Of a stretch of DNA of 64,000 bases, positions 8,419-17,021 are shown piece by piece. A program made the position numbers and the translations under genes. Position 1 is the first letter of the stretch. Every line of letters begins with the position of its first letter. The notes beneath the pieces are model-generated. The model was not told where the DNA came from, did no database searches, and saw only the letters and a program-made list of their open reading frames with translations. Origin of the DNA: Streptomyces paludis (lineage in GTDB: Bacteria; Actinomycetota; Actinomycetes; Streptomycetales; Streptomycetaceae); the NCBI RefSeq assembly GCF_003344965.1, contig NZ_CP031194.1, positions 3,782,001 through 3,846,000 on the forward strand, read 5' to 3'.

Positions 8419-8991
8419 GTGCGAATCACCATTGAAGGCGCGAGCGAGGAGTTCGAGCGCAAACTGCTCGACCTGCTCGCCGAGCATCGAAACGAACTGG
8501 CCGTCTCCATCGACACCGCATGGGACGTCGACAGGGCGATGGGCTTCCTGAACACACTCAATGAGGATGCCCGCCTGTTCGTGCGTCTGGTCGTAGAGTC
8601 CGACGGCCATCTGGAAGCCACCGTGCTGCGCGAGGCATTCCCGCGCGGGCTACGCGGCCCCACCGTGGCCCTGACCTACGCCCTCAAGCGCGGCGTCAAG
8701 CACGGTTGGTGGCCCGAAGGCACCGAGGCGCCGGTCACTGTGGTCTACGGCGGCGGCCCACAGGACGGATGGCGGCAGGCATCGGCCTACGGGATGTCCG
8801 GTGAGGTTCTGCCCGTCTTCCGCGCCGCCCTCGCCCGCTACAACGCCACCACATCCCGGCCCCCTTGGGACGAGGAGGCACCGTCCGCGTTCGCCTTGCA
8901 TCCAGGCTGGGCAGCCGACGCTGACGCACCGAGGGCGCTGTACGACGATCCGCCGACCGCACCCAACTTCCCGGACGAAAGAGCAAGATGA
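8419..8991 (+). CDS. Hypothetical protein
   Basis: This is a protein of about 190 residues, not recognised. The N-terminus (VRITIEGASEEFERKLLDLL) reads like a short strand followed by a long helix. The middle has GPTVALTYALKRGVKHGWWP, and the tail is rich in Pro and Asp. The GTG at 8419 is preferred over 8401 because GGAAGG lies 6 bp upstream. It is followed 93 bp later by a small membrane protein in the same direction, possibly in one transcript. Confidence 0.5.
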   Translation: MRITIEGASEEFERKLLDLLAEHRNELAVSIDTAWDVDRAMGFLNTLNEDARLFVRLVVESDGHLEATVLREAFPRGLRGPTVALTYALKRGVKHGWWPEGTEAPVTVVYGGGPQDGWRQASAYGMSGEVLPVFRAALARYNATTSRPPWDEEAPSAFALHPGWAADADAPRALYDDPPTAPNFPDERAR

Positions 8992-9084
8992 ACGGGGGTT
9001 GCGCGGCTAACCCCCACCTGCCGCATAGTCGGCGCGGCCCGTCGCAGCGGCGGGCCGTACCCGACTCGCAGGAGTGATGCCGCC

Positions 9085-9390
9085 ATGTCCGCGCTCTTCG
9101 ACAAGTTCCTGATTCCGACTGCAGTGGGTCTGATCGTCACCACTCTCGCCACCGCAGTCGGCTGGCTCTATCGGCGTCGCCGGACCGCCCCGACACCTCC
9201 CCGCGTGCTGCGCCGCTTCAGTCTGCTGGGCACCATCGGCGCCGACGGCACTCCTCTGCACTTCGAGACCACCCGGGCCCCCGGCAGCGTCATCACCCGC
9301 CGGGTCGGCAGCCTGTCCCAACGCTTCGAGCTGACCGATGCCCCGCTCGGCGACGGCACGTACGCCGCCGAACCCCTCGACCATCTGTAG
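9085..9390 (+). CDS. Small single-span membrane protein
   Basis: This 101-residue protein has one N-terminal membrane segment (about residues 9-28, including PTAVGLIVTTLATAVGWLY) followed by the positive stretch RRRRTA. That charge pattern suggests the remaining 65 residues are cytoplasmic. AGGAG lies 9 bp before the ATG. The function is unknown. It shares direction with the hypothetical gene upstream. Confidence 0.55.
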   Translation: MSALFDKFLIPTAVGLIVTTLATAVGWLYRRRRTAPTPPRVLRRFSLLGTIGADGTPLHFETTRAPGSVITRRVGSLSQRFELTDAPLGDGTYAAEPLDHL

Positions 9391-9733
9391 GACGACCAGA
9401 GCATGGAGTGTGTGACCGCAAGCGCCCTCGGGCTGGGCCGCCCACCAGCACTTTCACCGCACGCGACTAGGTCCACAACCACAGCCAGCCGGAACGGCTG
9501 TGTTCGCTGTCAAACGACTGGATTGGATGTCAGAGGACAGAAGCCACTGACAAACGCTCTCCGGTCTCACCCACGCAGGCATTCAATCCGACCTGGCAGC
9601 GGACGAGTTCGCCGGTCATCGCGTGGCCCCTGGGGGCCGAACCTCACCAGCGGTCAGGACGAAACTCAGACTCGCGGAGCTGTGCCGCTCCCGGGGCGGT
9701 TCGGGGCGTTACGGGGATGTGGCCCTGCCGGGC
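9391..9733. other. Gene-free stretch between convergent genes
   Basis: No supported gene lies here. A short imperfect hairpin around AGCCAGCCGGAACGGCTG near 9483-9500 could act as a terminator for the rightward genes. Otherwise I see nothing. Confidence 0.35.
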
Positions 9734-10504
9734 TCAGCGGACGGCGACCAGGACGCTGTCGTCGCCGCACTGCCAAACGGTGGTGGCGGTGGTGAAGCCG
9801 GCTTCGTACAGGAGGCGGATCTGTTCGGCGGTGGTCAGGTCGTGGGGCTCGGTGAAGGTGCGGTCCGCGATCGGGGAACGGGAGCGGGCTTGAGCAAGGG
9901 GTGCCAGTTCCGGGGCGGACAGGACGGTCCTCCACCAGTTGTCCCAGTCCTCGCAGCCGTGGCGCCCCGTGCGGTGCGCGCGCCGCGCGCGCAACTGGCG
10001 GGCGAGTTGGAGCAGAGCGGGGTCAGCGGTGGGAGCGCGGTTGTCGGCGTCGACCAGGATCCCTCCGGGGCGCAGGCGCTCGGCCAGGGTGCGGTAGAGC
10101 GCGCTGAGTTCGTCGGGAGTCAGCCAGTGCAGGGCGGTGGAGGAGACCGCCGCGTCCCAGGACGCGTGTGGGCCCACCTCGTCGGCCCACACGGGCGTGG
10201 TGAGGTCGCGGTACAGGAGCCGCGCGGTGGTGCCGGTGACGGCCTCCTCGGCGAGGCCCAGGAGGAGTGGATCGGCGTCCACGCCGACGACGTCGGCGTG
10301 CGGGAAGGCGTGGGCGAGGCGGGCGGTGAGTGATCCGGTGCCGCAGCCCAGGTCCACCAGGCGAGGCTTGGGCGCTTGGGGCTGTTCGAGGTGCCAGCCA
10401 ACGGTGTCGACGACGACCTGGAAGCGCTCCTCCCGGTCGGGGCTGTAGCGCTCCTGCTGACGGTCCCACCGCCGGAGCCAGGTACGGGCGGTCTCACCGA
10501 GCAT
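9734..10504 (-). CDS. Class I SAM-dependent methyltransferase
   Basis: This 256-residue Rossmann-type methyltransferase has motif I (LVDLGCGTGSLTARLA), a motif II acidic residue (VVGVDADPLLL), motif IV (WDAAVSSTALHWL) and a post-motif (LRPGGILVDADN). The HWL step resembles trans-aconitate methyltransferase-like proteins. The substrate cannot be read from the sequence. It stands alone, with an ATG start at 10504 and no obvious partner, so a specialised-metabolism or housekeeping role is equally possible. Confidence 0.8.
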   Translation of the reverse strand: MLGETARTWLRRWDRQQERYSPDREERFQVVVDTVGWHLEQPQAPKPRLVDLGCGTGSLTARLAHAFPHADVVGVDADPLLLGLAEEAVTGTTARLLYRDLTTPVWADEVGPHASWDAAVSSTALHWLTPDELSALYRTLAERLRPGGILVDADNRAPTADPALLQLARQLRARRAHRTGRHGCEDWDNWWRTVLSAPELAPLAQARSRSPIADRTFTEPHDLTTAEQIRLLYEAGFTTATTVWQCGDDSVLVAVR

Positions 10505-10889
10505 GTTCGCCTCTTCCCATTCGTGGGCGTGCGGTCCGGCTGTTCACCGCGGCCAGACACATGACTCACCGGCGCATGCGAAGGAAAGGGTCGCAGACCG
10601 TACGCGGCCCTGAGTAGTAGGCAGTAGGCGACGAGTTTCGAACGGGTCAGATGCGACTGCCTCGTGAACATGTATGCCCGTGGCCACCCGAGTCCCCGAC
10701 GCGTCAGCCAACGTTCGTCCCGTCACGACGCCTGGCGCGCACTCCCGGCGCGCCGGCCGAAACCCAGGTACATCCAGTACGAGGGCCCGGGCCGGCACGC
10801 CGAGAGCACACACCGTACGCCGCTCCCTATCGGGAAAGCGCTGCCTGACGCGGGACTAGATCGCCGGAGGCTCGGAGCTAATGAGATCC
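10505..10889. other. Gene-free stretch left of the second insertion sequence
   Basis: The open frames are short and have no family features. The reading frame truncated at 12535-12966 does not continue here in a recognisable way. DNA that originally followed that gene has therefore probably been lost or moved. Confidence 0.4.
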
Positions 10890-10984
10890 GTGCATCGTGA
10901 AACGTGCAGGTGAGGTGGGCTGGTGTGCGGGCGAGTTGCCGTGCTCGTGCCGGTCGGCGGCGGGTGTCCATAGTGAAGATCGTC
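10890..10984 (+). repeat. Left long terminal inverted repeat
   Basis: Imperfect inverted match to 12453-12545. The first 12 bases match exactly and blocks of 10-13 identical bases recur along the arm. Confidence 0.7.
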
Positions 10985-11093
10985 TGCCCTGTCGGCTGAG
11001 GCGGTTCTCGGGTTCCGCTGCGCTCGTCTCGGGACCGCTCCTACGATCCGTGACCGGAGCGGTACGCGGTGAGATCGCGGGAGGGTGCAGGGT

Positions 11094-11549
11094 ATGGGAG
11101 ACCTGGAGCGGATCACCGCTCGCCGGAGCGAACTGGACTCGCTCGCCGAGGAGTTGGCCAGGCAGCAGCATGAAGTCCAGGCCGAGCGGGAGGAACTGCT
11201 GGTCGCCGAGCGGGTCCTGAACCGGCTGGCCGAGCAGGACCGGGCCGAAGCGGAAAGCGCCGTGGCCTCCTCCCCGGCGCCCGCCCGGGTGGCGGGAAGG
11301 GCGGTCCTGCTGATCCCGCACCGCGGCGAGGGCCTCGACGAGGCCGCACTGCCCGGCGATTACTGCAAGATCCTGGCGATCGTACGGGCCGCGGACCGGC
11401 CGGTGCAGGTCAGGACGGTGGGCGAGGAACTGGGACTTGATACGGCAGTGCGCGGGAAGCTGGAACCGCTGCGCGCGAAGATGACCAGGCTCGCCGATCG
11501 CGGCTGGCTGCACAAACGGCCCGACGGACGGTTCACCGCACGCCGGTAG
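11094..11549 (+). CDS. Coiled-coil plus winged-helix accessory protein of the insertion sequence
   Basis: This 151-residue protein has a heptad-rich N-terminal helix (ITARRSELDSLAEELARQQH through about residue 60), a short Ala/Pro linker and a C-terminal winged-helix-like domain (ILAIVRAADRPVQVRTVGEE, then AKMTRLADRGWLHKR). The pattern reads as an arrested-helix DNA-binding fold with a coiled-coil dimerisation arm. GGGAGG sits 9 bp before the ATG at 11094. Because it lies inside the inverted repeats beside the transposase, I infer a regulatory or target-choice role in transposition. It could also be a passenger gene. Confidence 0.6.
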   Translation: MGDLERITARRSELDSLAEELARQQHEVQAEREELLVAERVLNRLAEQDRAEAESAVASSPAPARVAGRAVLLIPHRGEGLDEAALPGDYCKILAIVRAADRPVQVRTVGEELGLDTAVRGKLEPLRAKMTRLADRGWLHKRPDGRFTARR

Positions 11550-11583
11550 CCACACCGGGACGGAGAGTCGGGGCGTAACCGGC

Positions 11584-12450
11584 GTGCCCCGACGGCAGTT
11601 GACGTGTTTCGTGAAGAACAACACCAGCCCCGTCGAGGGCCCTGACGGCCTTGTCTACACCGCCCGCCTGCCGCTGTCGAGCGCCACCCTGAACTACCTC
11701 GCCACCGTGATACGCGGCCACTTGAAGAAGATCGGTTCGCGGTGGCGGGCCCTGCCCGCGGGGAAGATCGCCGGCATCGTGCTGGCGGTGCTGCGCTGTG
11801 ACCAGCGGCCCGGTGACCTCGCCGGCGGGAACGCAGTGCACCGCACCACCATCACCCGGTGGGTGCGGGAGGCCGTCGGCCTGCTCGCCGCCCGCGCCCC
11901 GCGCCTGGACCGCGCACTCAAGAAGATCGCCCGAACGGGTGGCGGGGTGGTTCTGCTCGACGGCACCCTGATACGGACCCGGCGGCGCACCGGCACGGCG
12001 AACCGGAAGAACTACTCCGGCAAGCACAAATGCCATGGCCTGCTGGTGATCGCGCTCACCGACGACCGGGGCCGCCTGCTGTGGCTCTCGGCGGCCCGCC
12101 CCGAACGATCTTCGGAGATCACCGCCTGCCGCCACGACCAGCTCACCGCGAAACTGCGGGCGGCCGGGCTCGGCGCCATCGCCGACCTGGGCTTCGTCGG
12201 CCTCGACGACAGCGGCCCGGACACCGACCCGACGGTGATCACCGGCTACAAGGCCGCCCGTAACCGGCCCCTGACCCGAGGGCAGAAACTGTCCAACAAG
12301 GCACTGGCCGCTGTCCGGGCGCCGGTCGAGCACGGCTTCGCCCATCTCAAGAACTGGCGGGTCCTCGGCAAGGTCCGCACCGACCCGAAGTGGGCGACCA
12401 TCCTGGTCAGGGCCCTGCTGGTCCTGACGAACCGCGAAGTCTCCCGATGA
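11584..12450 (+). CDS. DDE transposase, HARBI1/IS5-like (DDE_Tnp_4)
   Basis: This 288-residue transposase has an N-terminal HTH-containing region (AVHRTTITRWVREAVG), the first Asp in GGVVLLDGTLIRTRRR, the second in IADLGFVGLDD and the Glu in RAPVEHGFAHLKNWR. The sequence between the acidic residues (KNYSGKHKCHGLLVIALTD) matches the DDE_Tnp_4 pattern well. A GTG start at 11584 is used. All catalytic residues remain, so the element may still be mobile. Confidence 0.88.
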   Translation: MPRRQLTCFVKNNTSPVEGPDGLVYTARLPLSSATLNYLATVIRGHLKKIGSRWRALPAGKIAGIVLAVLRCDQRPGDLAGGNAVHRTTITRWVREAVGLLAARAPRLDRALKKIARTGGGVVLLDGTLIRTRRRTGTANRKNYSGKHKCHGLLVIALTDDRGRLLWLSAARPERSSEITACRHDQLTAKLRAAGLGAIADLGFVGLDDSGPDTDPTVITGYKAARNRPLTRGQKLSNKALAAVRAPVEHGFAHLKNWRVLGKVRTDPKWATILVRALLVLTNREVSR

Positions 12451-12452
12451 CC

Positions 12453-12545
12453 GACGATCTTCACCGAAGTCATCCACCCGCGACCGGCACGAGTATCGCG
12501 AACCCCGCGCACACCAGACCCGCGACCTGCAACTTCACGATGCAC
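12453..12545 (-). repeat. Right long terminal inverted repeat
   Basis: Imperfect inverted match to 10890-10984. The transposase stop codon (12448-12450) lies just inside the arm. The outer bases supply the stop codon of the truncated leftward gene that abuts the element. Confidence 0.7.
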
Positions 12546-12966
12546 ACTGCTCAATGGTGACGGGCTCCGTTCCGTACGTGGCCATCGCGTCACGGTGGGT
12601 CGGCCGTCGCGGTTCTGCCTTTGCATAGTTCGGATCGTCCGTGAAAGGCGCCCACTCGGATAGATTCTGTCCTGTGTGCTCCGCGAAAATCTCCTCCGCG
12701 CGAGCCACGGGCAGAGGCATCGTGCCGTACGGCTGTACCGAGAACCCGGTACGGACTTGACCGTACAGGTGCAGCTGATCGACAGCAGCCACTCCGGCGT
12801 CGAAGTCCGGCACATCGTCTGGAGGCAGGAGGCCGAACGCGTCGTCCGACCATTCCCAACCGAGGTCGAGCAGGACGGTCTGTGCCTCTGTCTGTTGCCA
12901 ATCGCTTCGGGCGACCAGTCCGTGATCGGGGTCCATCGAGAAGACCATGTTGGGGTTCTTCATCAT
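12535..12966 (-). CDS. Hypothetical conjugative-element protein, 3' end cut off by the insertion sequence
   Basis: This 143-residue protein is of unknown function. It begins MMKNPNMVFSMDPDHGL and contains LLDLGWEWSDDAFGLLPPDD. Its last residues are encoded by the outer bases of the insertion sequence, whose inverted repeat supplies the TGA, so the native C-terminus is missing. The ATG at 12966 follows GAGGGGGG and overlaps the stop of the upstream gene, continuing the conjugation operon. I recognise no catalytic motif. Confidence 0.6.
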   Translation of the reverse strand: MMKNPNMVFSMDPDHGLVARSDWQQTEAQTVLLDLGWEWSDDAFGLLPPDDVPDFDAGVAAVDQLHLYGQVRTGFSVQPYGTMPLPVARAEEIFAEHTGQNLSEWAPFTDDPNYAKAEPRRPTHRDAMATYGTEPVTIEQCAS

Positions 12967-13472
12967 CGAGCGCCCCCCTCGACTCGTCCCGCCGGCCCCG
13001 GCACTGTGGCGTGTTGCTGAGCAGTAGTGGGCCAGGCTGCGAGCTGGAAGCGCGCAGGACGGTCCTCGTGCTTGCCGACGCGGCATTCGTCGCCCGCCTT
13101 GCCCAGGGTCTTGTTCATCCGGGTCAGGAACCGGTCGTACTGCTCGTGCCAGATCACGGACGAGCCCGCCTCCGTATACGCGTCTCCTCTGGCGAAGGCC
13201 AAGGCAGAGATTTCATACGCCAGGCCCTCGTGCTGAGACCAGCAAGGCGGAATGACGTCCTGCGGTTGCCAGGCGTACCGCCCGTTCAGCCATCGGCACA
13301 CGGAGTCCAGCCACGCTGGCATCGGCTCGGTCAGCTCCGCAGTCAGGGCTCCCAGGTCCCATGGGGCGGGGCCGTCCATTACGGCTGTCTTCGTGCTCCG
13401 TGCCGCGATGTATTCCAGGATCAGTGCGGGTGGCTCGGGAAACGGCTCGAAGGCGGAAAGGGTGTTATTCAT
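12963..13472 (-). CDS. Hypothetical conjugative-element protein, DUF4913-like
   Basis: This 169-residue protein contains FPEPPALILEYIAA and PAWLDSVCRWLNGRYAW. A central segment (PPCWSQHEGLAYEISALAFA, then IWHEQYDRFLTRM) resembles DUF4913 proteins of actinobacterial conjugative elements. Its ATG overlaps the virD4-like stop (ATGA) and its own stop overlaps the next start, so it is in the middle of the transfer operon. No enzymatic motif is visible. A role in transfer is inferred from position only. Confidence 0.55.
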   Translation of the reverse strand: MNNTLSAFEPFPEPPALILEYIAARSTKTAVMDGPAPWDLGALTAELTEPMPAWLDSVCRWLNGRYAWQPQDVIPPCWSQHEGLAYEISALAFARGDAYTEAGSSVIWHEQYDRFLTRMNKTLGKAGDECRVGKHEDRPARFQLAAWPTTAQQHATVPGPAGRVEGGAR

Positions 13473-15232
13473 GCGGTAGTTGCTCCTTCGCGCTTTGCCC
13501 ACGCGGCGGCGTGGGCCTCGATCTGGTTTCTCCTGTCCGCGGTTTGCCGGGCTCGCTCCGCTTCGTTGGCGACTCGCAGCTCGCGAACGTGGCCCTCGAT
13601 CTCGGTCCACGACTCCCACGTCCACATGCCGTCGAGTCTGGTGACGATCGGCGGGAGGTTGTCGGCGAGGACGAGGGCGTGGCCCTCGGGCAGGCCCCTG
13701 ATCTCGTCTCCTCGAAGGACGGGTTCGAGCGCCATGTGCGTAGCCGTCGAGTGGCCACCGCGGTCCCCGCCGGACGTGGTTTTCGTCGTGCGCTCCCGTT
13801 CGACCTGACCGCACAGGTCGGACATGCCCTTCAGGAAGTCGGGGTCCTTGTCCCCGGGCAGGACGATGACGTTGTTGGTGAAGGCCGCCAGCTCCTTGGC
13901 GGTGTCCTCACCGAAGCGGGCACGAGCCGACGCCCACGCCTGGAGGCCGTAGACGACCGTGATGCCACGGCCCCGGCCGTCGGCCACGCGCTGGCGGAGG
14001 CTGGGAATCGGCGCGATGTTCGGCGCCTCGTCCAGGGCCGCGAGGAGAGGCGGGTCGAGTCGGCCGGCCGGGGAGGCGAGGGCGTGTGCCTCCGCGAGGT
14101 CCAGAAGGTCTTCGGCTATCGCGGTGGTCAGCGGCGCGACGCTGTTCACCTCCGAGTCCTTGCCGAGCAGGTAGAGGGTGCCCCCGGAGTCGAGGAACGC
14201 GCCGAAGTCCGTGGGGTCCTCTCCGTCTCCCTGGAGGGCGTTGATCACCGACTGGTGCATGAAGGGTTCGAGAGCGGCATCGAGGGTGCTGGCCGTGTTG
14301 CCGACGGTGCGGCTGTCGCCGGTGGTGGCCGTGCGAAGCGTGTCCGCCCAGCCGGGGCCGGCGCCCGGATGAGCGTTGAGGATGCCGAGAGGAGCCGGGT
14401 CGGTCAGCTTGCGGGCCCACCGCAGCACCCAGTCGAGAGACGCTCCGTCGAGGGCCGCGGCGTGGAAGAAGGCAGCGAGGATCTTGGAAGCCTGCCCCTT
14501 GTAGAAGGCGCTGCCCTCACTGGACTGAGCCGCACCGTTGGGGGTGCGCGAGCCCGCGACGAACGCTTTGGCCCTCATCATCGCGACTTCCGTTTCGGAT
14601 GCGCCGTTGATCGGCGTCCACCGGAAACGCGGGAGGCTCGGAGCGATGTGCTGCGGGTCGAAGACCGCGACGGGACGGCCGTCCCGTCGGCGCGCGTCGA
14701 GGGTCAGTGCGACCAGATCGGGCTTGGTCGAGGTGGCGAGGACCGGTCCGGCCCAGTTGCGGACGAGCGGGGCGAAGAACCGCAGGGTTTTTCCGCTGCC
14801 CATGGGGCCGATGACCCGGCATGCCTAGTCGGCACGGGACCACAGCTCGACGCCCTTGGGGCGTTGCGAGGTTCCCAGCGAATAGCCGAAGTCGTGAGGA
14901 TCGAGGGGGTGGCGCATGACGTGCTCCGGAACGATGAGGGGCGAGGAAGGAGAGAGCGGAGGGGTGGGTCAGCGTTCGGCGGACCGGTTCTTCGTGAGGT
15001 CCACCGCCGGGATACGGGTGAGCTGGTCCCCGCTCTGGGTGAGGGATGGACGGATCTCCGTGGCCTTCAGGACCGCCCTGGCAGACAGATGGCGCTTGAG
15101 CTGTGCCTTGGTGGCGAATCCGGCGTTGCGGCGGGCCCGGTTGGTCAGATGCCAGACCGTGGCCAGGGCCACCGCGCACACAGCGGTCAGCGCGTACAGG
15201 ACCAGGGACGTCCCGCCGGGCATGACGTCCAC
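13469..15232 (-). pseudogene. VirD4/TraG-like conjugation coupling ATPase, interrupted by two in-frame stops
   Basis: One frame carries the whole protein: an N-terminal membrane segment (SLVLYALTAVCAVALAT), the typical linker GFATKAQLKRHLSARAV, Walker A (RVIGPMGSGKTLRF), STKPDLVALTLDA, Walker B-like LLAALDEAPNIAP and the C-terminal VYGLQAWASARARFG region. It is broken by TGA at 14969-14971 and TAG at 14825-14827, the latter eight codons before Walker A. Translation between the stops still reads sensibly (DPHDFGYSLGTSQRPKGVE), so these look like point nonsense changes. The coupling protein brings DNA to the secretion channel, so transfer should be impaired. The GTG start overlaps the upstream stop (TAGTG). 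Confidence 0.8.
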
Positions 15233-15573
15233 TACCCGGTCCTCCGGGCGACGCGGGCCGCGAGGTAGCGCATCCGCCGGCCGCAGAGCCGGGACAGCGA
15301 TGCGTCCGGCCCGGCACAGCGCGGCGGGGCCGTGTGGAAGGCGCTGTGCAGGTCTTCCGCCGCGCGCCAGATGTGGGTGACGGCCGTACGGACGCGGCCA
15401 CCGGCAGCCGAGTATTCGCCGTGGTCCAGCGCGGTGGCCAGCGCCTTTGTGCGGCGGGCGAGAGCGAGGGCATCCGCGTGCAGCTGGTCGATCTGCTGCC
15501 GTACCGCGCGCTCGTCGCCCTGGAGGGCGGTCTTTTCGGTGGTGGTGGCGGAGAGGCTGCGATGGTTGTTCAT
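15232..15573 (-). CDS. Small hypothetical protein of the transfer operon
   Basis: This 113-residue helical, basic-ended protein begins MNNHRSLSATTTEKTALQ. It has a likely coiled coil (AVRQQIDQLHADALALARRT) and the tail RRMRYLAARVARRTG. It is wedged between the VirB4-like and VirD4-like genes with 1-4 bp overlaps at both ends, so it is translated with them. I recognise no family. Possibly it is an accessory subunit of the secretion ATPases. Confidence 0.55.
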   Translation of the reverse strand: MNNHRSLSATTTEKTALQGDERAVRQQIDQLHADALALARRTKALATALDHGEYSAAGGRVRTAVTHIWRAAEDLHSAFHTAPPRCAGPDASLSRLCGRRMRYLAARVARRTG

Positions 15574-17021
15574 GCGGTGTCCGGGGAGGTGCTGGTCAGG
15601 TCGGTCATCGAGCCGGAGGAGAAGCACAGGTGCTGTTCGGCTTCGACCAGGAGGTGCTGGACGCCGGGGTAGATGACCTCTCCGACCTTCCACAGCGCGA
15701 TTCCCCGTCGCAGACGCGTGATGTGCTCCGCTGTCCAGGACGGCAGGCCCAGCCGGGCCACGGTGGCTTCCGCCTCGGATTTCTTCTGGGAGTAGATGAC
15801 GATGGTGTCGGCCATTTTCAGGGCTGCTTGGGTCTCCGGGCTGTCGTCGATGTCCGACAGGTGGTGGACGATGAAGATGCAGCTCAGCCCGTAGCCACGG
15901 GCGAACTTCAGGAACTTCTCCAGCAGGCTGGCCAGTTGGGGAGTTCCGAGGACGTGCCATGCCTCTTCGCAGACGAGGATGCGCTTGCGCTGGGTGTAGC
16001 GGCGGCAGCCCGATGACGGATTCGGGCCCAGCTCCCAGGCGCCGGAGTTCGCGTCGACCACGATGCGTTCGTGCAGGCTCGGCTCCGTACCGCACTCGCA
16101 CAGCGGGCGCAGCCAGACCTCTTCGAGGAAGACGCTGATGACGGCCACGAGGATGGTCATTGCGACGCCGCCGGACGGGACTTTGGTCAGGTCGAAGACG
16201 ATCATGTCGGCGTCCAGGTCGACACCGAGGCTGGTCGGTCCGTCGAGCATGCCGGTGAGGTCGCCGGTCGCGTCCTGTTCGCTTCCGCAGAGCCGGTCCA
16301 GTACGTACGACGCCTCCAGGCCGTCGCCGAGGAGTTCGTCCCGCGTCCGCTGCTTCGCTGTCGCGTCGGATTCCTCCGGTGACCGGAGCGCGGCGGCGAC
16401 GTCCGCGAGGACCGGCGTACGGCCGAGACCGCTCGCCCGCCGGTGGGCCCGGCGGATGGCGATACGCAGGGCGGAGCCGGCGAACTCGTCCAGGGGCTTG
16501 TCGAGGCCGAGTTCTACGATCGTCCGTACCAGCTCGATCTGGCGCTTGCCCGCGATGGCGGGGTCCATCGGGTTGATGCAGGAGGCTGCGGGTCCGCCGC
16601 CCGGGGTGAACTTCACCGGGGCCTTGCCGGTCAGCGAGCGGCCGAGCGCGGCCCACTCGCCCTCTTCCCGTTCCTTCTGCTCCTTGGTGTCGAGCACGAC
16701 GACCTGACGGCCGAGGCGGATCTGCCGGGCGGTGTAGGTCTTGGTGAGCGCCGATTTTCCCCGGCCGGTGTCGCCCATCACGATCATGTTTCCGCCGGGC
16801 AGGCCGTCGCCGAAGGCCGAGAACGGGCAGTAGATGAACGCCTTCCCGCTGTACAGCTCCCGGCCGATGATCGCGCCCGCGGTGCCGAGAGTCGGCGGCG
16901 CGATGGGCAGGTAGAGGGCCTGGCTGGTGGTGGTTTCGGTGTGGAGGGGGCGCCGTACGGTCTCGTGCACCGGTGTGAGCGGCGTGAGCGGGGTGAAGTC
17001 GAGCAGGTTGGTCGTCGTCAC
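15570..17021 (-). CDS. VirB4-like conjugation ATPase
   Basis: This 483-residue protein has a C-terminal RecA-like motor: Walker A (VMGDTGRGKSALTKTY), VVVLDTKEQKE, Walker B (RILVCEEAWHVLG) and the VirB4-type sensor segment CIFIVHHLSDIDD, then ADTIVIYSQKKSEA. The long N-terminal domain of classical VirB4 is absent; it may be supplied by the upstream SCO6880-type protein. A GTG at 17021 overlaps that gene's stop (GTGA). It should energise the secretion channel at the membrane. All nucleotide-binding residues are intact. Confidence 0.8.
   Translation of the reverse strand: MTTTNLLDFTPLTPLTPVHETVRRPLHTETTTSQALYLPIAPPTLGTAGAIIGRELYSGKAFIYCPFSAFGDGLPGGNMIVMGDTGRGKSALTKTYTARQIRLGRQVVVLDTKEQKEREEGEWAALGRSLTGKAPVKFTPGGGPAASCINPMDPAIAGKRQIELVRTIVELGLDKPLDEFAGSALRIAIRRAHRRASGLGRTPVLADVAAALRSPEESDATAKQRTRDELLGDGLEASYVLDRLCGSEQDATGDLTGMLDGPTSLGVDLDADMIVFDLTKVPSGGVAMTILVAVISVFLEEVWLRPLCECGTEPSLHERIVVDANSGAWELGPNPSSGCRRYTQRKRILVCEEAWHVLGTPQLASLLEKFLKFARGYGLSCIFIVHHLSDIDDSPETQAALKMADTIVIYSQKKSEAEATVARLGLPSWTAEHITRLRRGIALWKVGEVIYPGVQHLLVEAEQHLCFSSGSMTDLTSTSPDTA

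Larger units (their letters stand above)
10890..12545 (+). mobile_element. Insertion sequence with ~93-bp terminal inverted repeats and an accessory winged-helix gene
   Basis: The ends are related inverted repeats starting with GTGCATCGTGAA. They can be aligned with small gaps for about 95 bp on the left (10890-10984) and 93 bp on the right (12453-12545). Both arms contain CTGGTGTGCG, CTCGTGCCGGTCG and GTGAAGATCGTC in the same order. Between them lie a small coiled-coil/winged-helix gene and a DDE transposase of the DDE_Tnp_4 (HARBI1/IS5-like) type, both rightward. I see no target duplication: GAGATCC on the left and ACTGCTC on the right differ. The insertion may therefore have been followed by a deletion. 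Confidence 0.75.

Noticed and set aside
14969..15232. A separate 87-residue membrane protein gene
   Set aside because: It is in the same frame as the rest of the virD4-like gene and carries that family's N-terminal pattern, so it is better read as the first part of the broken gene.
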